64,000 nt of DNA from NCBI RefSeq assembly GCF_900105115.1, contig NZ_FNRV01000001.1, positions 1,488,001 to 1,552,000 on the forward strand, in the 5' to 3' direction. The translations under genes were made by a program, and so were the position numbers. Source of the stretch: Pseudomonas mohnii (GTDB taxonomy: Bacteria; Pseudomonadota; Gammaproteobacteria; Pseudomonadales; Pseudomonadaceae). The notes beneath the pieces were generated by a model. It was not told where the DNA came from. It saw only the letters and a program-made list of their open reading frames with translations, and ran no database searches. This document shows, one piece after another, positions 28,051-36,665 of this stretch. Position 1 is the first letter of the stretch, and the number at the start of each line of letters is the position of its first letter.

Positions 28051-29355
28051 ATGCCTCTGACTCGCAAAGCCTACCGCGCCGCCATTCTGCACAGTATCGC
28101 CGACCCCGCTGAAGTGGGGATCGAAGCCTCCTACGAGTATTTCGAGGATGGCCTGCTGGTGGTCGATAACGGCAAAATCAGTGCACTGGGTCACGCCAGT
28201 GAGCTGCTGCCGACCCTGCCGGCAGACATCGAGATCACCCATTACCAGGATGCGCTGATCACCCCGGGCTTCATCGATACCCACATCCACCTGCCGCAAA
28301 CCGGCATGGTCGGCGCCTACGGCGAGCAACTGCTGGACTGGCTCAATACCTACACCTTCCCGTGCGAACGCCAGTTCGCCGACAAGGGCCACGCTGACCA
28401 GGTCGCGGACATCTTCATCAAGGAACTGCTGCGCAACGGCACCACCACGGCGCTGGTGTTCGGCAGCGTGCATCCGCAGTCGGTGAACTCGTTCTTCGAA
28501 GCCGCCGAACAGCTGGACCTGCGGATGATCGCCGGCAAGGTCATGATGGACCGCAACGCCCCGGATTATCTGACCGACACCGCCGAGTCCAGCTACGTCG
28601 AAAGCAAGGCGCTGATCGAGCGCTGGCACGGCAAGGGCCGCCTGCACTACGCGGTGACCCCGCGCTTCGCCCCGACCAGCACCCCGGAACAACTGACCCT
28701 CGCCGGCCAGTTGCTCAGTGAGTACCCGGATCTGTACATGCAGACCCACATCAGTGAAAACCTCAAGGAAGTCGAGTGGGTCAAGGAATTGTTCCCGGAG
28801 CGCAAGGGCTACCTGGACGTCTACGATCACTACCAGTTGCTGGGCGAGCGCTCGGTGTTTGCCCACGGCGTGCACCTGTGCGACGACGAGTGCGCGCGAC
28901 TGGCCGAAACCGGGTCGGCGATTGCGTTCTGCCCGACGTCGAACTTCTTCCTGGGCAGTGGCCTGTTCAACCTGCCGATGGCCGAGAAACACAAACTGAA
29001 CGTCGGCCTGGGCACCGATGTGGGCGGCGGCACCAGTTTCTCGCTGCTGCAAACCCTGAACGAAGCGTACAAGGTCATGCAACTGCAAGGTGCGCGTCTG
29101 AGCCCGTTCAAGTCACTGTACCTGGCGACCCTCGGCGGCGCCCGCGCCTTGCGCCTGGAAGACAAGATCGGCAACCTGAAGCCGGGCACGGACGCAGATT
29201 TCCTGGTGCTGGACTACAACGCCACGCCATTGCTGGACTATCGCCTGAAACAGGCCAACAACATTGCCGAGACGTTGTTCGTGCTGATGACCCTGGGGGA
29301 TGACCGGACCGTGCTGCAGACGTATGCGGCGGGGAATCTGGTGCATCAGCGCTAG
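28051..29355 (+). CDS. guaD: Guanine deaminase
   Basis: A 434-residue amidohydrolase that turns guanine into xanthine, feeding XdhAB. Zinc-site motifs: TPGFIDTHIHLPQTG (His-x-His), THISENLKEVEW, FAHGVHL and LGTDVGGGTSFS (the last Asp ligand). An ATG 6 bp earlier (28045) is in frame; 28051 is preferred because AGAGA lies at a better distance and MPLTRKAYRA is the usual start. Clear operon order xdhA-xdhB-xdhC-guaD. Confidence 0.95.
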   Translation: MPLTRKAYRAAILHSIADPAEVGIEASYEYFEDGLLVVDNGKISALGHASELLPTLPADIEITHYQDALITPGFIDTHIHLPQTGMVGAYGEQLLDWLNTYTFPCERQFADKGHADQVADIFIKELLRNGTTTALVFGSVHPQSVNSFFEAAEQLDLRMIAGKVMMDRNAPDYLTDTAESSYVESKALIERWHGKGRLHYAVTPRFAPTSTPEQLTLAGQLLSEYPDLYMQTHISENLKEVEWVKELFPERKGYLDVYDHYQLLGERSVFAHGVHLCDDECARLAETGSAIAFCPTSNFFLGSGLFNLPMAEKHKLNVGLGTDVGGGTSFSLLQTLNEAYKVMQLQGARLSPFKSLYLATLGGARALRLEDKIGNLKPGTDADFLVLDYNATPLLDYRLKQANNIAETLFVLMTLGDDRTVLQTYAAGNLVHQR

Positions 29356-29370
29356 GTTTCACCGACATAA

Positions 29371-29407
29371 AAAATCCCCCGCAGCCTTTCAGCCCGGGGG
29401 ATTTTTG
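29371..29407 (+). terminator. Intrinsic terminator of the xdh-guaD operon
   Basis: AAATCCCCCG (29372-29381) pairs with CGGGGGATTT (29395-29404), followed by T-rich sequence. It begins 16 bp after the guaD stop. Confidence 0.92.
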
Positions 29408-29423
29408 TTGCCTGTCACATTGC

Positions 29424-29500
29424 TCTCGCGAGCAGGCTCGCCCCCACAAATGTGCACTCAACACAAAACCCTGTGGGAGCCAGCCTGCTGGCGATAGGCG
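29424..29500. repeat. REP element pair
   Basis: Left copy GCGAGCAGGCTCGCCCCCACA (about 29426-29449) and inverted right copy CTGTGGGAGCCAGCCTG...GCGAT (29470-29496) lie between the guaD terminator and the convergent gntR gene. Confidence 0.8.
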
Positions 29501-29512
29501 CGACGCGGTTTT

Positions 29513-30277
29513 TCAGATTTTCGCTGGTGAACGTCCCGGTTTCTTGGTCTGCAACAAATGCGAAAACACGGCGTGCAAGTCATCCGACGCACTTTCTTCG
29601 TCAAGGTTGAGCTTGCTGTCGATGTGATCCATGTGATGCATCATCAGATCCACCGCCAGCTCACCGTTGCGCGCCTCGATGGCGTCGATCAACTGGGTGT
29701 GCTCGTCGTAGGAGCAGTGGGAACGGTTGCCGCTTTCGTATTGGGCGATGATCAGCGAAGTCTGGGACACCAGGCTGCGCTGGAAGCTGATCAATGGTGC
29801 GTTTTTCGCCGCTTCGGCCAGTTTCAGGTGGAATTCGCCCGACAGGCGGATGCCCGCACCGCGATCGCCACGGGAGAAGCTGTCGCGCTCGTCGTTGACC
29901 ATCTGACGCAATTCGGCGATCTGCTCGGCAGTGGCGTGCTGCACCGCCAGTTCGGTGATTGCGCGCTCGACCAGACGCCGGGCCATGAACACCTGGCGCG
30001 CCTCTTCGACACTCGGGCTGGCCACCACCGCGCCGCGATTCGGACGCAGCAGCACCACACCTTCATGAGCCAGGCGCGACAACGCACGGCGAATGATGGT
30101 GCGGCTGACCCCGAAAATTTCCCCCAGCGCTTCTTCGCTCAACTTGGTGCCGGGCGCCAGACGCTGTTCGAGGATGGCCTCGAAGATATGCGCATAGACA
30201 ATATCGTCCTGGGTACCGCTGCGGCCGGCTTTGCCTGCTCGCGGTTGTTTCTTGAGGGGCTGCAACTGTTCGTTCAT
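29513..30277 (-). CDS. GntR-family transcriptional regulator (FCD type), second copy
   Basis: A 254-residue regulator: winged helix (about 25-90, with FGVSRTIIRRALSRLAHEG) and FCD domain with the usual metal/ligand helices (LSGEFHLKLAEAA, YDEHTQLIDAI, MMHHMDHIDSKL). The start at 30277 (MNEQLQPLKKQPRAGK) gives the normal N-terminal basic tail. It is divergent from the BenE-like transporter and convergent with guaD; a FadR-type palindrome lies 93 bp upstream. It likely controls purine use and/or the transporter. Confidence 0.92.
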   Translation of the reverse strand: MNEQLQPLKKQPRAGKAGRSGTQDDIVYAHIFEAILEQRLAPGTKLSEEALGEIFGVSRTIIRRALSRLAHEGVVLLRPNRGAVVASPSVEEARQVFMARRLVERAITELAVQHATAEQIAELRQMVNDERDSFSRGDRGAGIRLSGEFHLKLAEAAKNAPLISFQRSLVSQTSLIIAQYESGNRSHCSYDEHTQLIDAIEARNGELAVDLMMHHMDHIDSKLNLDEESASDDLHAVFSHLLQTKKPGRSPAKI

Positions 30278-30369
30278 GGGCACTCGAGTCGGGAGAACTG
30301 CGGCGAATTGACCGTGACTGTAATACGGCACAGTGGGTCGCTGGCAAGTATCGCGTAAAAAACACTGTG

Positions 30370-30381
30370 ATTGTACACAAT
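30370..30381. promoter_or_regulatory. FadR-type operator between the second gntR and the benE-like gene
   Basis: ATTGT-AC-ACAAT is a perfect dyad that fits the T-N-G-T-N(0-3)-A-C-N-A pattern of FadR/FCD-type GntR proteins. It is the only such dyad in the divergent region. Confidence 0.6.
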
Positions 30382-30488
30382 GGATAGTGGCAACACGACT
30401 GTATGGCTGTTTGTTGCTTCCGCTGTATTGCAACGATTGGTTACGTTTGAGTTTAGGCTTAATCGCAGAATCCGCCTTTTGCACAATT

Positions 30489-30524
30489 CCCTTGTGGGAG
30501 CGAGCCTGCTGGCTCCCACAAGGG
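30489..30524. repeat. REP-like palindrome in a promoter region
   Basis: CCCTTGTGGGAGC (30489-30501) and its exact complement (30512-30524) form a 13-bp stem with a 10-nt loop. Unlike most REPs here it is in front of a gene (49 bp before the benE-like start), so it may sit in the 5' leader. Confidence 0.8.
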
Positions 30525-30572
30525 CATTGTGGCGTGGCGGACATCTTTATCAGAACAGGGAACACCACCGTC

Positions 30573-31766
30573 ATGAACGACGCCACGCACACGCAACTGC
30601 GCCCATGGGCCGATACATCACCTTCGGCCATCGTCGCCGGTTTCATCGCCATGATGACCGGCTATACCAGCTCCCTGGTGCTGATGTTCCAGGCCGGGCA
30701 AGCGGCCGGCCTGACCAGCGGGCAAATTTCGTCGTGGATCTGGGCGATTTCCATCGGCATGGCGGTGTGCTCCATCGGTCTGTCCCTGCGCTATCGCACG
30801 CCGATTACCATCGCCTGGTCGACCCCCGGGGCAGCGTTGCTGATCACCAGCCTTGGCGGCGTGAGCTATGGCGAAGCCATTGGTGCCTACATAACCTGCG
30901 CGGTACTGGTGACGATTTGCGGGCTGACCGGCAGCTTCGAGCGCCTGGTGAAAAAGATCCCGGCGTCGTTGGCCGCCGCGTTGCTGGCCGGGATTCTGTT
31001 CAAGATCGGCAGCGAGATTTTCGTCGCCGCGCAGCATCGCACGGCACTGGTGCTGGGCATGTTTTTGACCTACCTGGTGGTCAAGCGCCTGTCACCCCGC
31101 TACGCCGTGCTGGGAGCATTGCTGATCGGAACAGCGTTGTCGGGGTTCATGGGCCTGCTGGACTTCAGCGGCTTTCACCTGGAAGTGGCCACGCCGGTCT
31201 GGACCACGCCACACTTTTCCCTGGCGGCGACCATCAGCATCGGCATTCCGCTGTTCGTCGTGGCAATGACCTCGCAGAACATGCCCGGCATCGCCGTACT
31301 GCGCGCCGACGGTTACACCGTGCCGGCCTCACCGCTGATCACCACCACTGGCATCGCCTCCTTGCTGCTGGCGCCCTTCGGCTCCCACGGGATCAACCTG
31401 GCCGCCATCAGCGCAGCAATCTGCACCGGACCGCATGCCCACGAGGATCGCAACAAGCGCTACACGGCAGCGGTGTGGTGCGGGGTTTTCTACGGGATCG
31501 CCGGCGTTTTCGGCGCAACGCTGTCGGCCTTGTTCGCGGCGTTGCCCAAGGAACTGGTGCTGTCGATTGCCGCGCTGGCGTTGTTCGGCTCGATCATCAA
31601 TGGTCTGAGCATCGCCATGAGTGAGGTAAAGGAACGGGAAGCGGCGCTGATCACCTTCATGGTCACGGCATCGGGGCTGACGCTGTTTTCCATTGGCTCG
31701 GCGTTTTGGGGGATTGTCGCGGGGGTGGTGACGCTGATGATTCTGAACTGGCGCAAAGCCCTGTAG
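30573..31766 (+). CDS. BenE-family transporter (benzoate/H+ symporter type)
   Basis: A 397-residue inner-membrane protein with about 11-12 hydrophobic segments; MTGYTSSLVLMFQAG, ITIAWSTPGAALL, TSQNMPGIAVLRADGY and CTGPHAHEDRNKRY are characteristic of the BenE family. Family members import benzoate with protons. No benzoate catabolic genes are nearby; the gene flanks xdh/guaD and a GntR regulator, so a purine-related or other aromatic substrate is possible. The start at 30573 is chosen over upstream in-frame codons, which would run through the REP. Confidence 0.88.
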   Translation: MNDATHTQLRPWADTSPSAIVAGFIAMMTGYTSSLVLMFQAGQAAGLTSGQISSWIWAISIGMAVCSIGLSLRYRTPITIAWSTPGAALLITSLGGVSYGEAIGAYITCAVLVTICGLTGSFERLVKKIPASLAAALLAGILFKIGSEIFVAAQHRTALVLGMFLTYLVVKRLSPRYAVLGALLIGTALSGFMGLLDFSGFHLEVATPVWTTPHFSLAATISIGIPLFVVAMTSQNMPGIAVLRADGYTVPASPLITTTGIASLLLAPFGSHGINLAAISAAICTGPHAHEDRNKRYTAAVWCGVFYGIAGVFGATLSALFAALPKELVLSIAALALFGSIINGLSIAMSEVKEREAALITFMVTASGLTLFSIGSAFWGIVAGVVTLMILNWRKAL

Positions 31767-31803
31767 GAGCGAGCTTGCTCGCGATGGTCGTCAACGATAA
31801 CGC
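31762..31803. repeat. REP element with ACGATAACGC tail
   Basis: A REP copy (CTGTAGGAGCGAGCTTGCTC then GCGATGG) starts at about the stop of the benE-like gene and is followed by GTC-AACGATAACGC. The ten-base tail recurs beside REPs near 34010, 60478 and 62039. Confidence 0.7.
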
Positions 31804-31840
31804 TTGAAACATGACACCCCGCGGCGAGGCTTACTCTTAA

Positions 31841-31872
31841 AAAAAACGGCGACCCATGGGTCGCCGTTTTTC
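31841..31872. terminator. Bidirectional terminator of yggL
   Basis: A perfect palindrome centred on CCCATGGG with outer A/T runs (31842-31871) gives a 13-bp GC-rich stem. It ends the yggL transcript (minus) and can stop the benE-like transcript (plus). Confidence 0.9.
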
Positions 31873-31878
31873 TGAACA

Positions 31879-32223
31879 TCAAGCTACCGGATTGATCGGC
31901 TTTTCCGGGTACCAGACGTCGATCAGCGGGCTGACAGTCGCTTCGGTCAGTTCACTGCGGCCCTTGAGCCAGGCTTCAACAGCAGCACGCTGCTCTTCGG
32001 ACACCGAGCCACGCTTCTGCAGGCATACCAGACCGAAGTCGTCGCCGCCAACATAGCCCAGACCGTTGGCTTCCATGGCTTCTTTGAGGAACGCGTCGAG
32101 GAAAGCATCAATGGCTTCATCAGCCAAATCTTCTTTGAAATCCAGGTTCAGTTCGAAACCCAGCTCTTGAAATTCATCGACGCACAGTTTTTTGCGCAGA
32201 CGCTGGGAACGGTTAGTCGCCAT
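31879..32223 (-). CDS. yggL: YggL family 50S ribosome-binding protein
   Basis: A 114-residue acidic protein of the YggL family, which associates with the large ribosomal subunit. Characteristic: RSQRLRKKLCVDEFQELGF at the N-terminus, VGGDDFGLVCLQKRG in the middle and VSPLIDVWYP near the end. An AAGAGGAT site precedes ATG 32223. It is a single gene, divergent from dacB. Confidence 0.92.
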   Translation of the reverse strand: MATNRSQRLRKKLCVDEFQELGFELNLDFKEDLADEAIDAFLDAFLKEAMEANGLGYVGGDDFGLVCLQKRGSVSEEQRAAVEAWLKGRSELTEATVSPLIDVWYPEKPINPVA

Positions 32224-32456
32224 TGGAACAATCCTCTTAAGTAATAACGGGCGGCACTTTAGCAGTTTAAGCGGCCGATTACTCGCCTCTGAACGGCGCC
32301 AGCCCTACCGCCCGGTAAAAAAATAGCGGATTAGAAGGGTCAGGCACGGCACAAGCCACGACACCTTGGGGCATAATGCCGACACTTTCATGACCACTGA
32401 GGGAATTTATCTTCATGCCCTCGTCTTTTCCCCTCGGCTGTAGGGTTTTATTTCAA

Positions 32457-33917
32457 ATGATCAAATCGTTGCGTCCATTACTGCTGGCCGGCCTTCTCCT
32501 TCCCCTGGCCCTCCCCGTTTCCGCTGATCCCATCAATACCGCGTTATCGCCCAACGTTGAAAAAGCCCTAAAGGCCAGCAAATTGCAGGACAACGCCCTG
32601 TCGCTGGTGATGATTCCACTGACCGGCCCCGGCACCCCGACCGTTTTCAACGCCGATGTGTCGGTCAACCCGGCCTCGACCATGAAACTGGTCACCACCT
32701 ATGCGGCCCTGGAAATGCTCGGCCCGAACCATCAGTGGAAAACCGAGTTCTACACTGACGGCACCCTCAGCGGCGGCATCCTCAATGGCAACCTCTACCT
32801 CAAGGGTGGCGGCGATCCGAAGCTGAACATGGAAAAACTCTGGCTGCTGATGCGCGACCTGCGCGCCAATGGCGTCACCCAGGTCACCGGCGACCTGGTA
32901 CTGGATAAGAACTTTTTCGTGCAACCGCAACTGCCAGAGTTCAACGACGACGGCAATGACGAAAACAAGCCGTTCCTGGTCAAACCCGATGCGCTGCTGG
33001 TCAACCTCAAGGCCCTGCGATTCGTCGCGCGCAACGACTCCGGCAAAGTGCTGGTTTCGGTGGAACCGCCAATTGCCAGCATCCGCATCGACAATCAGGT
33101 CAAGGCCATCAATTCCAAGCAATGCACTGGCGGCGTGCGCTACAACCCGGTGCCCCAGGCCGATGGCAGCGTGACCGTGACCGTGGGTGGCCAACTGGGC
33201 GAAGGCTGCAGCTCGCAGACTTATCTGTCGCTGCTCGATCACGCGACCTACACCGCTGGCGCCGTGCGCGCGATCTGGAAAGAACTGGGTGGCAGCATTC
33301 AGGGCAGGGATGTCCTGGCACCAACGCCTAAGGATGCCAAGGTGCTGGCACGGGCATTCTCGCCGGACCTGGCGGAGATCATCCGCGACATCAATAAATA
33401 CAGTAACAACACCATGGCTCAGCAGCTGTTCCTGAGCCTGGGCCAGAAATTCCGCACCGACGCCGATGCCGACGATGCCAAGGCTGCCCAGCGCGTGGTA
33501 CGTCAGTGGCTGGCGAGGAAAGGCATCACCGCGCCGCACCTGGTGATGGAGAACGGCTCCGGCCTGTCCCGCGCCGAGCGGGTCAGCGCCCGGGAAATGG
33601 CGTCAATGCTGCAAGCCGCTTGGCACAGCCCTTACGCCGCCGAGTACATCAGTTCGATGCCGATTGCCGGCACCGACGGCACCATGCGCAAACGCCTTAA
33701 AACGACCGCGATGCGCGGTGAAGCCCACGTCAAGACCGGCACCCTGAACACGGTGCGCGCGATCGCCGGCTTCAGCCGCGATATCAATGGCAATACCTGG
33801 GCGGTGGTGGCGATCCTCAACGACAAGGCTCCGTTCGGTGCGTCGTCGGTGCTCGATCAGGTGCTGCTTGATCTGTACCGCCAGCCGAAACTGGCGCAGA
33901 CCGCTTCGGTTCTGTAA
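32457..33917 (+). CDS. dacB: D-alanyl-D-alanine carboxypeptidase/endopeptidase (PBP4)
   Basis: A 486-residue periplasmic serine peptidase that trims and opens peptidoglycan cross-links. The signal peptide is SLRPLLLAGLLLPLALPVSA (cleavage near residue 22). The three penicillin-binding motifs are present: SxxK in NPASTMKLVTTY, SxN in KYSNNTMAQ and KTG in HVKTGTLN. The start at 32457 (MIKSLRPLL) gives a clean signal peptide; a codon 42 bp upstream would put 14 odd residues in front of it. Confidence 0.95.
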   Translation: MIKSLRPLLLAGLLLPLALPVSADPINTALSPNVEKALKASKLQDNALSLVMIPLTGPGTPTVFNADVSVNPASTMKLVTTYAALEMLGPNHQWKTEFYTDGTLSGGILNGNLYLKGGGDPKLNMEKLWLLMRDLRANGVTQVTGDLVLDKNFFVQPQLPEFNDDGNDENKPFLVKPDALLVNLKALRFVARNDSGKVLVSVEPPIASIRIDNQVKAINSKQCTGGVRYNPVPQADGSVTVTVGGQLGEGCSSQTYLSLLDHATYTAGAVRAIWKELGGSIQGRDVLAPTPKDAKVLARAFSPDLAEIIRDINKYSNNTMAQQLFLSLGQKFRTDADADDAKAAQRVVRQWLARKGITAPHLVMENGSGLSRAERVSAREMASMLQAAWHSPYAAEYISSMPIAGTDGTMRKRLKTTAMRGEAHVKTGTLNTVRAIAGFSRDINGNTWAVVAILNDKAPFGASSVLDQVLLDLYRQPKLAQTASVL

Positions 33918-33931
33918 GAACACTGCAAAAC

Positions 33932-34080
33932 CAGTGTCGGAGCGGGCTAGCTCCTACAGGGAAGACGTTACATCCCCCCGTAGGAGCCAGCCTGCTGGCG
34001 AGGGTCGTTAACGATAACGCGGATGACCTGGATAAACGCGGCGCTCTTGAGTCCATCGTCGGAACGCCGCCCGGAGCCGG
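33932..34080. repeat. REP elements with ACGATAACGC tail
   Basis: An inverted REP pair (about 33938-33962 and 33979-34006) is followed by TTAACGATAACGC (34008-34020) and further degenerate palindromes to about 34100. It separates the convergent dacB and diguanylate cyclase genes. Confidence 0.75.
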
Positions 34081-34112
34081 CCCGCTCCTGCAGGGATTAC
34101 GTCTGACCTGGG

Positions 34113-36524
34113 TCAGTCCGCCTCGCCCTGAACCCGATCCCGACCTTCAAGCTTTGCCACATAGACCCCCGAGTCCGCCCGCAGCAACAGCGCATCCGCG
34201 CCCTCACCCACCCGCCAGCTGGCAATCCCGAAACTCGCCGTGACGACCCCCACGCCATCAATCGGTGCACTGCGCAAGCTTTGCCACAACTCCACCGCCA
34301 GCAAATAGGCCTGTGCGCTGCCAATATCCGGGCAAAGCACCATGAACTCCTCGCCACCCAGTCGACAGAACACATCCGTGCGACGCAGCCGCTGGCCGAT
34401 GCGCTCGCACACGGCCTGCAATACCCGGTCGCCCACCGCGTGACCATATTGGTCATTGATGCGCTTGAAGTGGTCGATGTCGAGCATGATCACCGAAAGT
34501 TCTCCACTGCCGCGTTCGACCCGGGCCATCTCGCTGGTCAGGCGTTCCTGGAAATAGCGGCGGTTGTGGATACCGGTCAGGGAGTCGGTGACCGACAACG
34601 CCCGAAGCTCCTCTTCCACCCGTTTCAAATCGGAAATGTCCGAGATATAGCCATGCCAGAGTACGCCACCGCCAGGCAGCTCCTCCGGGGTCGCCTCGCC
34701 GCGCACCCAGCGCAGACCACGGTGGGGAAGCTGCACCCGGTACTCTTCACGCCAGGGGCTGAGGGTATCGGCAGAGGCGCGGATCGAAGCACGAACCCGA
34801 GTGGTGTCCTGGGGGTGAATCCGCGTGAACATCGCTTCGGCGTTGAGCAACAGAACGTCCGGATCCAGCTCGTAGATCTCGCGGATACCGTCGCTGGCGT
34901 AAATCACACTGAAGCGTCCGTCGAACTCCATCTTGAACTGGTAGATCCCGCCGGGGACATGGGCGCTGAGTTTCTTCAACAGCAAGTCCCGAGCGGCCAG
35001 CGCCTCATGCACGCGTTTGCGTTCAGTGATGTCGATGCAAATGGCCAGGTGCCCGACCCACAAACCCTGCTCGTCGAGCACCGGGGTCGCCAGCATGTTG
35101 ACCATCAAATAGCTGCCATCGCCACGCACCAGCGTCCATTCCCGCCCTTCATGGCCACCCTCCACACTGCCTTCCACGCTGCCCTCGACCAGCATCGCCT
35201 GGCAGGTCGGCACCGGTTTGCCATAACGCGCGCTCAACTCTGCCGAACGTGCAGCGAGCTCGCGGGGCAGGTGCAGGTTTTCCAGGGTCATGTGCCCCAC
35301 CACTTCGGCAGCGCGGTAGCCGAGTATCTGTTCGGCGCCGGCATTGAAGGTGCTGATGACCCCACGCAAGTCCGTGGCGATGATCGCTACCTGGGTCGCG
35401 GCATTCAACACGCCGCGCAGCTGGCCGTGGGTGCCGCGTAATTCCTGCTCGCGAGCGCGCAGTTCCTCGGTCCGCTGATCGACCAGCTTCAACGCCCGCT
35501 GACGTTGACTGACCAGCACATAAAGCAAGGCACTGAGCAACACACTGAGCAAACCGCCGAGCACCACCAACGAGGTCACCGACGAATGGTTGGCCTGCAG
35601 GAAGGCCTCGCTGGGCTGGATATCGACCTGATAATCATGATCAGCCAGGCGCACCAGGCGAGTCGACGACAATTCACTGACGGCCGGTGCATTGGGTGAC
35701 TCAAACAGCACTTCGTGCTGATCGTCTGTGGATAAGTCGAGAATGCGCACCGAGAGATAGTCACGCCCGGCCTCTGGCAACCCGTCGGCCAGCAACTGGC
35801 GCATGCTGATCACCGCCATGACATAACCAAAGGGCTTGTTCTTCGCTGCATCGGGGTCATCGCGCGACATGACAGGCGCGACCAGCAGCACGCCCCGCGC
35901 ATAAGCCGGCTCGATACTGACCAGATGCATCGGTTGCGACACCGCCATGCCCCGATGCTGGTCGGCCCGTTCCAGGGTCGCGCGCCGCAAGGGCTGGGCC
36001 AGCAAGTCGTAGCCAAGCGGCGCCCCAAGTTTGCTTTGTGTCTGGCTGTACAGTACCGGCACGTACTCATCACGCTCGCCGGCCAGTTGCAGTTGGCCGT
36101 CGGCGGTGAGCTCGCGCACTGTGAAATTCGTCAGGCCCTCATCCCGCACCCGACGCTCGAACGCCGCCCGCTGATCGCCACTGATGCGTTCGGCGAACGA
36201 ATAGGCTTGGGTACGGCGTAACAGAGGCTGTGTATAGCCGTTGAATTCTTCACGGGAGATTGCATCGGAATTGGCAAAGAACCGGCGCAGGCCATCGAGG
36301 CGCTGTTCCTGATCTTCAAAGCGTTCTTCGATACGGCTGTAACGCTCACTGGCCAGCAGTTGGAAACGTTGCCGCAGTTGATGGTGAAACAGGTTCAGGG
36401 TCGACCAGGCGAGCAACCCGGTGAGGACCCCGCCGACGAGCAATACCAGCAGCGCGACCAGCCAGGCCGAAACGTCTTCGCTGATAAAACCCAGGATCTT
36501 TGGGCGCACGGCGTGCAACGACAT
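34113..36524 (-). CDS. Membrane diguanylate cyclase with CHASE and PAS domains
   Basis: An 803-residue sensor that makes cyclic-di-GMP. Order: membrane helix (about 20-42), periplasmic CHASE sensor (about 75-270), second helix (about 318-340), a coiled segment, PAS (about 375-490), a second PAS/PAC (about 505-630) and GGDEF at the C-terminus. The active site is intact (LGGEEF) with an RRTD inhibitory site five residues before it, so product inhibition is expected. The first PAS carries a VEGS-VEGS-VEGG repeat. It is a single gene and the signal is unknown. Confidence 0.93.
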   Translation of the reverse strand: MSLHAVRPKILGFISEDVSAWLVALLVLLVGGVLTGLLAWSTLNLFHHQLRQRFQLLASERYSRIEERFEDQEQRLDGLRRFFANSDAISREEFNGYTQPLLRRTQAYSFAERISGDQRAAFERRVRDEGLTNFTVRELTADGQLQLAGERDEYVPVLYSQTQSKLGAPLGYDLLAQPLRRATLERADQHRGMAVSQPMHLVSIEPAYARGVLLVAPVMSRDDPDAAKNKPFGYVMAVISMRQLLADGLPEAGRDYLSVRILDLSTDDQHEVLFESPNAPAVSELSSTRLVRLADHDYQVDIQPSEAFLQANHSSVTSLVVLGGLLSVLLSALLYVLVSQRQRALKLVDQRTEELRAREQELRGTHGQLRGVLNAATQVAIIATDLRGVISTFNAGAEQILGYRAAEVVGHMTLENLHLPRELAARSAELSARYGKPVPTCQAMLVEGSVEGSVEGGHEGREWTLVRGDGSYLMVNMLATPVLDEQGLWVGHLAICIDITERKRVHEALAARDLLLKKLSAHVPGGIYQFKMEFDGRFSVIYASDGIREIYELDPDVLLLNAEAMFTRIHPQDTTRVRASIRASADTLSPWREEYRVQLPHRGLRWVRGEATPEELPGGGVLWHGYISDISDLKRVEEELRALSVTDSLTGIHNRRYFQERLTSEMARVERGSGELSVIMLDIDHFKRINDQYGHAVGDRVLQAVCERIGQRLRRTDVFCRLGGEEFMVLCPDIGSAQAYLLAVELWQSLRSAPIDGVGVVTASFGIASWRVGEGADALLLRADSGVYVAKLEGRDRVQGEAD

Positions 36525-36665
36525 AAACGCAACTCAAAACGCCAGGTGCAGGAAAGCCCTTTGGCCGTGAGAGGAGTTATAGCTATTAGCCACTAATTTG
36601 ACCAGTGCGGAAGGAATCCAAGAGCCTTTAAAAATCAAGGCTCTGTGGATCCAATCCTCCAGGTG

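Noticed and set aside
36621..36644. AGAGCCTT...AAGGCTCT hairpin as a terminator downstream of rlmKL
   Set aside because: An 8-bp stem is present, but it is not followed by a T-run on the minus strand, so it is not a standard intrinsic terminator.
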